A stretch of DNA of 64,000 nt from the NCBI RefSeq assembly GCF_000189635.1, contig NW_002476212.1:124001-188000 (forward strand), given 5' to 3'. Source of the stretch: Tetrahymena thermophila SB210. Its lineage: Eukaryota; Ciliophora; Oligohymenophorea; Hymenostomatida; Tetrahymenidae. Positions within the stretch are counted from its first letter, which is position 1. Each line of letters begins with the position of its first letter. A model generated the notes under the pieces. The model did no database searches. It was not told where the DNA came from and saw nothing but the letters and a program-made list of their open reading frames with translations. Shown here in pieces: positions 39,401-49,458 of the stretch. The translations under genes and the position numbers were made by a program.

Positions 39401-41197
39401 AATAATGCTAAGTAATTACTCAAAAATAACTTTATGAGCGATAGAAACTCGTCTCCAATTAATCGTCACTAATAGACTAACGTAAATTATATTATATTTT
39501 ATTTATTATTTTTTAAACAATATTTTCCATAAATAAGTTTATGATGGTTGAAACTCAATTCTAGTAAGACATCCCAATACCTTCTATTAATGGGTAAATA
39601 ATTCATTTATTAGAAAACAAAATGCTTAAATGTATATTTTAATATTCTCAATAGACATAATCAAAGATCTCCTAATAGCTATAAGCAATAGATAGATAAT
39701 GTAAATATTTATTCTGAAATAGACTATCCCATAGAGACATCAGAGAAATTTGCAGTATCTACTTAAATTAATCGCCGAAGAAACAACAATGGTTCCAAAA
39801 GCGATGTAGCATCATTAATTTAAGAAGATGATTAGTAAAAAGGCACTTATAATATGATTCATAGAAATGTACCAAGCTATAAAAATTAGTTTGCTTTCCT
39901 TAATGGAGGTGTATAAAAAACATTTAAATTTCACACATAATAAGACGAGCTAGCAGAAAGTGAGGTTTTAGATTAGCAGAATGTTTAAAATAAATTCAAT
40001 CTAAATAAACAAAAAGCTAAAATACAACAAATGTAATAAGATTAAAGCACTCATGCACATTAATAAGGTGGAGTTAGCTATTCAAATACTCAATTTGAAT
40101 CAGATTTAAATTTAGATTAAATAAAAAACAACGAAACAATTTATCAAGACATCCCTCTGCCAAATGTTAAAAAAACAGATAGTGAGGCATTGTCTTCACC
40201 ACATTAAAATAGTTTTGAGAGCTATTTTAGTAAGGAAGAAATTACTGATTAAGTATAAGAAAATAGCAAATAATCATAAAATAATAAAGGTTTGTAGTAT
40301 AAAATTAAAACAAAATAGCTCCAATCTACCTTCAAACATGCTAAGTAGCAAAGATAAGAAACATAAGAAGATGAATATGATCAAGAATAGTTCGAAGATT
40401 ATTTTAGTGATGAGGATGCAGAAATGAAAAAACAGTTAAAATAAGCTTAAAATAGTAACAGCAATAACAACAACAGTAACAATAATAAAGAACAAAATAG
40501 AAAATCATCTAATTATTCAAATAGTAGCAATAACAACAATAATAATAACAAAAATAATCATTTAGAATGTAAAATTTTTAATAAAAATAAATTTGATTAT
40601 ATTAAAATTTAATAATTTAAAATTTTAGCAATTGCAGAAAATGATTGTGAATAAACTTAATTTACCCCTTTGTAATCAATGATTGGACATTAGCAGGTAT
40701 TAAATTTTCAGTAGAGCGTACGAAAATAATCTAATGGAAAATCTTAGGTCACTAACTAAGATTCTTTAAAACAATCTAAAAATCTCCAACGTTAGAACTC
40801 TAGCAATTCAAATGATGATTTACCACCCTAGCGTTTGAGCAATAATCAAAGTAGAAACTCTCCTAAAAACGCGAATGACAATAGCTTTAAAAATAATTCA
40901 AATCCATAAATGAATTTAAATCAAAGCAAGCTAATTAGTCTTAGAAAGAAGTGCTAATAAAGTCTTGGAGACCATTTCGATAAAGTTTATGACATTATTT
41001 AAAAGTCAAACTAACAAAATATAAAAGATTAAAAAGTAAATAAAATTAAATTGAATTATTTTAATATGCTTTTAAAAATTTTTTATTATTTTAAGATGTT
41101 ATAGATGCTTGTTGATATAGTAGGAAAATCAAAAATAAATGATTGCTTTGAGGTTGAATAGCTTATATTCATAGAAGAGGAAATGAGAAAAAAGTGA
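36432..41197 (+). CDS. NEK-family protein kinase with long Asn/Gln-rich tail
   Basis: Predicted exons 36432-36495, 36559-36665, 36831-36930, 37082-37346, 37603-37690, 37836-37942, 38099-38983, 39034-39481, 39538-39593, 39655-40568, 40629-41035, 41096-41197 (1180 aa). Serine/threonine kinase domain at residues 1 to about 260: GRGNFGSATLV glycine loop (split by intron 1), YIAKKIV lysine, [13 protein letters not shown] catalytic loop (about residue 134), [10 protein letters not shown], activation segment [16 protein letters not shown] (split by intron 4), [16 protein letters not shown], and [10 protein letters not shown]. These are typical of NIMA-related kinases, which act in cilium length control and mitosis. 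The ~900-residue tail is Asn/Gln/Ser-rich and ends in a helical NEK1/5-like block, [17 protein letters not shown] ... [13 protein letters not shown]. Seven introns interrupt the tail or its boundary with the kinase, mostly 50-61 nt. Confidence 0.92.
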
Positions 41198-41737
41198 TAC
41201 TTTAATGGTTAGCTAGATATTAGTTATAAAAACTTAATTTTAATTTTAAGATTTTTAATAACTTAAATAAACTAACTATCTGAATCATAATAAAAACAAT
41301 TTCCATTAATTATTTTAATTAAATTATAAAGAAATAAAAATAAATTAATTGATATAACAACTTCTTTAAGTAAATTATAAAATTAATATATTACATAAAG
41401 AAACATTCAAAAATAAATTAATAAATAAAGTAATTAGATTTAATTAAAATTTATTTTTCATTATGACCAAAAGAGTTCAAATTTTAAATATGGTTCTTAG
41501 AAAAATAAGTACGTAAGTAAGTAATTAAATAAATAAGTAATTAAATAAATAAATATATAAGTAAACAAACAAAATTAATCTTAAAAATTGTAAATAATTT
41601 AAATTTATGGTGTTATTTTTATATTATTTATTTAAATTAGCATCATCTAAATATAATTTATAAACCTATATTATTTTCTAAAGAAATACTTTAAAATACT
41701 AATTTTAATTCCTTGTTACCTAACTCCTTAACTCAAC

Positions 41738-41851
41738 ATGAGTAAAATGATGCCATTCAATGGAGAAAAGTAACTTTTTTAAAATAATGAAAATATTCGA
41801 CTATTTGCTCAGATCTTATATCAATCAATATATTGTAAACTCTGTCTATGA
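41738..41851 (+). CDS. Doubtful short ORF
   Basis: ATG at 41738 opens 37 codons (MSKMMPFNGEKQLF ... YCKLC) to TGA at 41849. The stretch and its next 70 nt (with ACTGCCGAGACC) are clearly richer in G+C than the surroundings. A second frame from ATG 41786 (MKIFDYLLRSYINQYIVNS) stays open well beyond 42100, and I cannot decide between them or rule out an RNA gene. Listed as a candidate only. Confidence 0.18.
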
Positions 41852-42199
41852 TAGGCACTGCCGAGACCAAGATTTTTGCCTAAAATAATAAAAAGCATAA
41901 AATCTGGAGGTAAATCTTAATTAATCAGTATTATTTTTATTGAAGATTTATAGTGTTTACTACATTTTAAATAATTAAAAAAGAAGTAAATTAATGAAAT
42001 ATTCATATTCATATCAAGTTACTGGACAAGAAACACTACTGTAAACTAAAAAATAGATTCAAAATTTATAGAAAAAAATTAATAAAAGTAAGTACAAATT
42101 AGTAAATCGCTAATAAAATTAATTAATTAACATATAAAAAAATTTTAAATAATAAAAGGTTAATTTTATGATCTTCATTTTTATTAAATTATTTCACTC

Positions 42200-43164
42200 T
42201 TCATGTTAAAAATGTATCTTTACTATTTCATTTTTTAGTTTTCCTTTTTGCCTCTTATTAGCATCAATCTACTTCCCTAAGAAATTTATAATTTAAATAG
42301 TTTTATTGTATATTTTTTATTAAATTGTTTCATTCCTGCTGTTAGACTATGTATATTTTTAAACCTGTATTTTTTTCTGAAAATTCTTAAATCATTTTTT
42401 TGTAGTTTTCCCACTTACCTCCTGTTATGTCACAACCAATTTTATAAGGAAAGGCAATCTTTTATAATTAATTTTCCTTGGTAAAATCTGCCAACTTCTA
42501 CAAGCATACTTCAAACCATTTTTCTCTTTTTGAAAAATTATCAACAATATGTTTTATTTGTTAATGAATCTTATATTTATTAGCATAATGTATTTTAGTA
42601 TTTAGATCCATTCTTTCCAGGTGTAAACTGACTAAAAAGATTTGCCATATATTGGATTTAACAATTTTTGTTTTTAATCTTCTGTTTTTAAAATAAACAT
42701 GCACCTAGAATATCTATTGAACTTATTTCAGCAATATTTTCTCTTTACCTTTCACTCTTGTTTCAAAAGCACTTACCCCAAACTTTTTAAATATAGATTA
42801 AGAAAGTCCTTTTTCTTTTTTAGTAATACAATTACACTATTATACAATTATATCAGCCTCACAATTCAACAAATCTCCTTTTACTTCAAAAAACTAAATT
42901 TGTCCTTTTTTTTCTTCATCTCTCTTTTAAATTAAAAGAGTTAATTATTTTCTAAGTATTAAATATACAACAAATAAATTCTGAAAGTAACTTAGTAACA
43001 AACATTTTTTTTACATATTTTTTATAAACTGGTTGAAATAGGAATTTCATATGTTCCTATAGTATCAACTACACTATTTAGGTGATTTATAGAGTTAAAC
43101 AACTTTTTCTTAGAAAAACTTACCTAATAAGTATAAATAACACTTCCCGCAATTAAAATAGCAT
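42200..43164 (-). pseudogene. Possible decayed coding sequence
   Basis: On the minus strand, protein-like fragments appear in changing frames with intervening TGAs, for example from ATG 43164 (MLFQLREVLFILIRQVF) and near 42560-42410 (NGLKYACRSWQILPRKINYK). The last could be a helix-turn-helix of a transposase, but that is a guess. Within 42200-42450 two stretches look like diverged direct repeats (minus strand: GGAAAACTA followed ~40-70 nt later by a GTGAAATAATTTAATAAAAA-type segment). Chance open frames are common when TGA is the only stop, so this may be non-coding. Confidence 0.2.
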
Positions 43165-43399
43165 GAAATGAGATCAATTCAATTTAATTTCTGAATTGTT
43201 CAAATAATATAAATAATAAATTTAAAAAGCAAAAATGATGTTTTTATTATATTTCTATCAAGTCATTATAAAAAATTAATTTAATTTTCTAAATAAAATA
43301 TATATGTAGAATAAAAAAAATTTTAAGGGATTTGTTTTTTTCTATTCATATAGAGTGCAAAGAAAGCACACACTCTTTGGTAAACTTATAAATAATATT

Positions 43400-44547
43400 T
43401 CATTTCACCTTGTTCTTGAATAACAAAATATCACATTATTCATAACGCTTTTTGGCATCTGAAAATTAAGGATTGATTTATAATGTTGAAAGATAACATT
43501 GTTTGGCTTCTTCTAACATGCTCATAGACTGATAAGTTATTCCCAAATTAAAATAAGATATAGCACTTTGAGGGTTTAAATCAATTGATTTCAAGTAGTT
43601 TTGCTTAGCATCTTCTAGCATGTTCATATTAAAATAAAGATTTCCTAATTTCTCATAAGCTTAAAAATATTTCGGGTCTATTTGCAAAATCTTTAAGTAG
43701 CTTTATTTTTCTTCTTTAAACATATTCATTTGAGAATAGAATTACCCTAAATTAAAGTAAGCCTCTATATCTGAAGGATTAATTAATAAAACCTTCAAAT
43801 ACATTTATTTTGCTTCATCATAAAATAAACATTTCCTAGTTAATTTAGAGATTCTGTATGATAAGGATTAATTTGCAAAGCTTTTAAACAATATTATTTT
43901 GCCTCTTCTAGTTTATTTACTTCAGAATATAAACATCCTAATTTATAATTAACTAAAAAGTCTTAAGCATCTAAATCTAAAGCTCTTAAGTAAGATTATT
44001 CTGCTTCCTTGTATTTTTTCATTTAAATGTAGATAGTACCTAAATTGAGATGACAATCTTTATTTTTAGGATTAATATTTAAAGATTTTATCATCCATTA
44101 CTTTGCTTCCTCTAATTAATTCTTTTCTGAGTAAATATTTCCTATATTCATAAGGGCCTAGTAATCTTAAGGATTTATCTCTAGAGAATTCAAGAAGCAT
44201 TATAATGCTTCTTCTTACATATTCATATGCTAATAAATTACCCCTAAGTTATTGTGGCCTTGGGAAAATCTAGGATTAATTTTTAAACCTTCAATATAAC
44301 TTTATTTAGCTTTTTCCAGTCTTTATGAAAGTAAATAATAAAGTCCCAATTAAAAATGAGCTTGAGAATCGAAAGGATTAGCTTTTATTAATTATTTTTG
44401 ATCTTCAATTTTTTAGGAAAAATCACCGATATTCCTAATCATTAATTTACTATTGCAATAAAACAACTTTTGGTTTAGTAAAAAATGATGAGACTATGAT
44501 TTAAAAATCATAGAATTTTTTTTTATTAAATTTAAGACTCCTTTCAT
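43400..44547 (-). CDS. Classical TPR-repeat protein with an internal frameshift
   Basis: Minus strand, start ATG 44547, stop TGA 43402-43400. Tandem 34-residue TPRs run through the whole length, each with LGxxYxxxxxxEEAKxxYLKxLxINP (e.g. LGTIYIQMKKYKEAEQSYLR). TPRs are protein-interaction scaffolds; partner unknown. The frame from the start reads to about 43822 and then hits TGA at 43797-43795; from about 43826 the frame one base over continues with four further excellent repeats to the end. Measured against the 34-codon period, the repeat at the break is about 13 nt short, so a 13-nt deletion (or an assembly error) explains both the shift and the lost residues. No intron of plausible size fits. 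It is either a recent pseudogene, a truncated ~256-residue protein, or a sequencing error. Confidence 0.7.
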
Positions 44548-45070
44548 TTTTTTAAATAATTTTATTTATTTTGATAAATTATTAATTACTTCAAATAAAT
44601 ATCAAATAAATTTTTAAATAAAAGTTTGAGATAATAAGTATTTTCTAATAATTAAAAATCCTAAAATTATTAAAATAGATAAATAATAGAAATTTCTATA
44701 AAAATTTTATTTAGAAAATTCTAATTTTTTATGCAATAAAAGTGTTTAACATTATAATATAGTGAAGCTTTTTTTAAAAATTTATGTCTAATTCAATTAC
44801 TTTATATATAATTTGTGTGATATTTTTATTTCAGAATTAGCAATATTTTAAATTAAATAAAAAATTACAATAATAAGAAAACTTAAATGGATGTTAGAAT
44901 TAATTTTTAAAGAATTGAAAACTTAAAGTACAATTTTAATTTTTTTATTTTTAAAATTATTTTACAATCTAAAAACAAACATTTTTCTTTTTTTTCTAAA
45001 CCATGATATAACAAAGGTAATGATTAAAATTCATAATATTGTTCATATTTGTAACTAATCAAAAATTTAT

Positions 45071-45095
45071 TTTCTTTCTTTCTTTCTTTCTTTCT

Positions 45096-45150
<55 letters not shown>
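45071..45150. repeat. (TTTC)6-(TTTA)14 microsatellite
   Basis: Six perfect TTTC units (45071-45094) pass directly into fourteen perfect TTTA units (45095-45150). Confidence 0.95.
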
Positions 45151-45160
45151 TGAGTCGTGT

Positions 45161-45248
45161 ATGTATGTATGTATGTATGTATGTATGTATGTATGTATGT
45201 ATGTATGTATGTATGTATGTATGTATGTATGTATGTATGTATGTATGT
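45161..45248. repeat. (ATGT)22 microsatellite
   Basis: Twenty-two perfect ATGT units, 88 nt, ten bases after the TTTA tract; followed by GCGTACGTA. Confidence 0.95.
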
Positions 45249-45337
45249 GCGTACGTAATGCAGAGAAAAATATGAAAAACTCATTTTCAAAGATTTATAG
45301 AAAATTAAAATATTTTAATGGGTGTTAGAACTAAAAC

Positions 45338-46825
45338 TCAAATCAAAAATAAATCCCAGTGAGATTAAGAAATTTTAAAAATTAACTGAGATTATACTTA
45401 TTATTAATAAGCTATTAATTAAAGTGTTGTTATAAATTATTCCATTTTCAAGCTAAGAAAACATTTAACTTCCCCATTTTACATATAGCGAACTATCTCA
45501 TCTAATTTTTAAAGATATCTAGAGTTATTAGAGTCTAAGATACTAATTTTTTAAAGAGAAGGTAGAGCTAATTAATTAATTATTTTACAAATTTGAAAAC
45601 CCCAAAGAGAATTAGGGAAGGTTTTTATTTTCTCAAGTGTTTAGACAATTAATTATAAAGCTTCTTAGTAATTATGAAGAGTTCTATAGCAAACAACTTT
45701 TTTGATACTATCTTTTACATAATCAGCTTCAGATTACTTGCAACTCAGTGCTAAGTTAAGATAATTTAAAGATTATTCTATCTATTGCAGTGATAAAAAC
45801 CTATCAGCCATCAAAGAGTAGTATCTAGATTTTTTAGGTCTTATAGAGATACACTTCTGCATATATTCTTGAAACTTGGAATGATCAAAAAGTGACATCA
45901 ATTCATAAATATTACAGTCATTAGGATTAACTTGAATTCCTTTTTACAAGACTTCCATACCCAGCTAATGTTCTCCTTTCATTAATAAAATATGACCTTA
46001 CATATAATGAGTGTGGCTATTATTAGGATACATTGCTAAAGATCTTGTAAAATACTCTTCTACTTTTAATTAATTATCTTTTTAATTATAATTAATAGCT
46101 AAATTATGCATCACTACTATATTTTTAGGTTGTATTTTTTCTGCTTAGAGTAGAAATTCTTCCTATTTATCATCTTTGCCCATTTGTTTATATGTAACAC
46201 TAATATTGTTGCATATACTAGGAAAATATTAATTTTCTGAATACAATTTCAATTAATATTCAATAGCTTCTTCATTTTTTCCTAAATAATCTAGCATCCA
46301 ACCCATCAGAAATAATATTTCTTGATCTAATTTCTAGTTGAGCAGCTATTAAGCTCTTTTTAAGTGCTCTATGCATTCAAAATTACTATCATATTAAAAG
46401 TATTCTATGAAAGTATACATAGCTTATGCTAAATGATAAACACCATCAGTATTTAGATCTTCCAATTTATGATCACTTTTATAAATTTCAATAGCTTTAA
46501 ATAATTCTTCATTTAGCTACTCACATTCATAACTATCATAATCACATAATTCCCATTAATAAAAAGATAAAGTTAGCAAATCAACCTAATCTATCAAACT
46601 ACCTTTTTTTTATCTTGCTTCTTAAATCAAATTTATGAATTATTTCTGAGCTTCTTCGAATTAGCTGATCTCAAACAATGATAGAATTTTATATAGCTAG
46701 CATAATTAATAAGAGTTAAATTCTTCGCTACTTGCCTCTATTTTTTCAGAAGCTTAAATACACTCATCACACTTGCTAATTAGAAATAGATTTCTTATTT
46801 AACTTGCTTATGCTGAGAGAATCAT
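45338..46825 (-). CDS. TPR-like protein of the WDLF family, member 1
   Basis: Single exon, 495 aa; start is the first ATG of the frame (MILSAQASQIRNLFLISKC), stop TGA 45340-45338. Helical repeat composition throughout, with recognisable TPR-like units (MGWMLDYLGKNEEAIEYQL; NNISVTYKQMG; VVMHNLAINYNQKD). Family marks shared with four other genes in this window: N-terminal LF...C.ECI, central GWM.DYL, then FPSICNNISVTY, and the extreme C-terminus SQSHWDLFLI followed by TGA. Function unknown; TPR-like solenoids usually bind proteins. Its nearest relative by position is the next minus-strand gene, in the same orientation, suggesting tandem duplication. Confidence 0.75.
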
Positions 46826-47328
46826 TATCTTTTATTTATTATTTTTTTTGAATTAATTTGCACTATTAAGGATTGAATTATTTTAAAAATTAAATTCTAA
46901 GAATTATTTATTAATTTGTTTACAAAAAAAAAACTTGTAAATATAAAATAAAATCCATAAAAAGTACGTTCTACTATTTCCATTTTTGATAAGATATTTT
47001 CTAGTGTTTATTTTTTAAAAATTATATAAAGAAAACTGATAAAAAAATATCACCAAAAATTAAAATTATACATGCAATATCCAATAGCTTCCTATAATAT
47101 TGGATGTGTCACTCTAATACTTTTATATTTTTTTTTATAAAGATATAATATTTAAATAAATTATCAGTCAGTATTTAAACCATTATTTCATTTTTAAGAA
47201 TAAAAAATAATCTAATTTTTAAATTTATTTTATTTTTTTTGATTTTACTTTAAACATAAAGTTTATAAATAAAAAATTAAATACGTGAGCATACTAATAT
47301 CAAAATAAATAAGTAATTCAAGCTTAAT
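46826..47328. other. A+T-rich intergenic spacer
   Basis: Between two minus-strand TPR paralogues; must hold the promoter of member 1. No distinct motif. Confidence 0.5.
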
Positions 47329-48834
47329 TCAAGCCAAAAATAAATCCCAATGGTTGTAATTTGATTTATAAGTTAGTAAAGATTATAAGTGCTTTTAGTA
47401 TGCAATTATGCTAACTGTATTGCAAAACAAATCCTATTTATATTCTAAAAAACACCTAAAAAATGTATTTTAAGTAGATAACTAAATTTGCTTGTATCGA
47501 GTTTAAATAATTCCATAATAAGAATTAAGAATATCAACTTTTTCTTGTAATGATATTTCTTGTATTTCATCAAGAATATATCCAATTCCATCCAGCTCTT
47601 CTTAAAACTCAAAAAAAGCAATATCAAGATTTCCCAACTACATTAGCTATTTGAAAGCTTAAAGAAATTTGTACTAAGAAAAGTAGGAATAGGCTAATTT
47701 AGAATTTGCATACCCAATCAACATAGGAGTAAGATTTTTGTCTAATGATCTTAAAAATTAAGTTTCACATAAATCATATTAATTTTTATCAAATAATAAG
47801 CTTCCAAATTTATATTCAATAAATCCTTCGTTTGGATCAATTTCAACTGCTAAATCGACATACTCTTGGGCTTTTTAATAATTACTTTCTTAAACTTCTA
47901 AACTCACTAAATAGAATAAAATGTCTGTATTTTTCTAATTTAACTGTTGTCCTTTTAAAAGAATTTCTCTTGCTTTTTCTATATTTTGTTTATCTTACAA
48001 AAGCTTTGAATAGCATATAAAACACCCAGTAAATTAAGGATTAGAATTGATAGATTTTTCATAGTATTCTATAGCTTTCTCATATTAATCACTGTTTTAA
48101 TAATGTTGTGCCAAATTAGTCAAAATAACTGCATTATTTGGACATATTTCTACTGCTTTTAAAAAATATTCTTCTGCTAAATTTTTTTCATTCATTGATT
48201 CATAAGTTAAAGCAATATTATTTGCTAAACCAGGATATCGAGGATTAATTTATTCAAGCATTTTGTACCATTTCCTGGCCTCTTCGTGCTTCTCCAAATA
48301 ATCATACATCCATCCAATTAAAATGATGCTTTCTTAATTAAATTATTAAATTTTTTCTTAACATTAAATTAAGTTATCTAAATAAGAGCAGTGCTTCTTA
48401 TCAGGATAATAATCTATAAAATTATACACACTGACTCCAAATAAATAGATGAATAAGTTATAATTTTAATTTAGTTCATGCTGCTATTTATAATTTTCAC
48501 AGCAATTGTATAAATTTTGGTTATGCTTCTTTGCCTTTGCTTAATCTTCATCAAAATTTTACCATTAATAAAGAATTTAAATGATAATATCCAATTCATC
48601 GCTGTCATTTTTATTTTTTTATTGGCATAGACTAATCAAATCTAAAAAACATTATTAACCTAATTACTGCTAACTTAATTCAAAAAAGCTTAATCCCTTA
48701 TATATCTATGCATATTTATAAGATAAAAAATCATTTTCATCAAATTCAATTTCATCTACATATTTTTTACACTCTTCTAACCTGCTATCAAGAAACAGTT
48801 ATCTTGCTTATATGGCTAACTAATTAATATCCAT
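47329..48834 (-). CDS. TPR-like protein of the WDLF family, member 2
   Basis: Single exon, 501 aa; start MDINQLAIQARQLFLDSRLE, then ECKKYVDEI; stop TGA 47331-47329. TPR-like helices are clearest in the middle: IGWMYDYLEKHEEARKWYK, INPRYPGLANNIALTYE, AEEYFLKAVEICPNNAVIL, YEKAIEYYEKSINSNP. C-terminal end NYNHWDLFLA then TGA, the family signature. The length is within eight residues of the other four members. No signal peptide or membrane segment. Function unknown; tandem with member 1. Confidence 0.78.
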
Positions 48835-49458
48835 AAATTTTACTTCGAAATATTGAGATAGATATAAATAATAAACTTAAATATAATTAAAAAATTGATA
48901 AATCTGATTTTTGATAATATCATAAATTAAAATTTCTATTAAATAAAAGTGATAGAGAGATCTCTTAGAATTTAAATACAAATCCTTCTTTAAATCCTTG
49001 AAATGAGAATTTTTTTATTATTTAAATTTTTTTTTTGGTAATTAACTAGAAATAAATATTATTTTATTTAATCATTATTAATTAAAGTTATATAAAAAAT
49101 TTATTTATTTACAAAAACATAAAATAATCAATTAAAAATGATTGAATACTTAATTAACTAGAAATAAATATTATTTTATTTAATCATTACTAATTAAAGT
49201 TATTTAAAAAATTTATTTATTTACAAAAACATAAAATAATCAATTAAAAATGATTGAATACTTAATTAACTAATAAATAATTTTATATAGATTTAGTATG
49301 ATAAGATTTTCAAAAAATTTACACAGAATCAATTATAAATATATTTTAGTTAATATTAACTAGTTTTTCAATTTTTATTAATTCAAAAGGCTTCTATCTT
49401 TCATCAAAATATTTATTTTTTGGTTATTTAAAACTCAAATGCTTAAAATATAAAATGG
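48835..49458. other. Intergenic region with tandem duplication
   Basis: Between TPR member 2 (5' end) and the C5orf34-like gene (3' end), both minus. Contains the 112-bp duplication listed separately; the rest is plain A/T-rich DNA. Confidence 0.6.
49039..49273. repeat. 112-bp tandem duplication
   Basis: Unit 1 at 49039-49150 and unit 2 at 49151-49262 are nearly identical (I see two substitutions: ATTATTAATT/ATTACTAATT and GTTATATAAA/GTTATTTAAA), with an 11-nt start of a third copy (TAATTAACTAA). The high identity in unconstrained A/T-rich DNA points to a recent event. Confidence 0.9.

Larger units (their letters stand above)
41198..43399. other. Long region between convergent genes, possible decayed sequence
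   Basis: 2.2 kb between the NEK gene and the minus-strand TPR gene. Much is plain A/T-rich DNA, but 41738-41900 and about 42200-43165 are less A/T-rich and show fragmentary protein-like composition (separate entries). I cannot assemble a convincing gene. Confidence 0.4.
44548..45337. other. Intergenic region with microsatellites
   Basis: Between the 5' end of the classical TPR gene and the 3' end of the next TPR gene (both minus). A/T-rich, with a compound tetranucleotide tract listed separately. The apparent 78-residue plus-strand ORF here is only the microsatellite read in frame. Confidence 0.6.

Noticed and set aside
45039..45275. 78-residue ORF with (FIYL)n and (CMYV)n repeats
   Set aside because: Pure translation of the TTTA and ATGT microsatellites; no flanking coding pattern.
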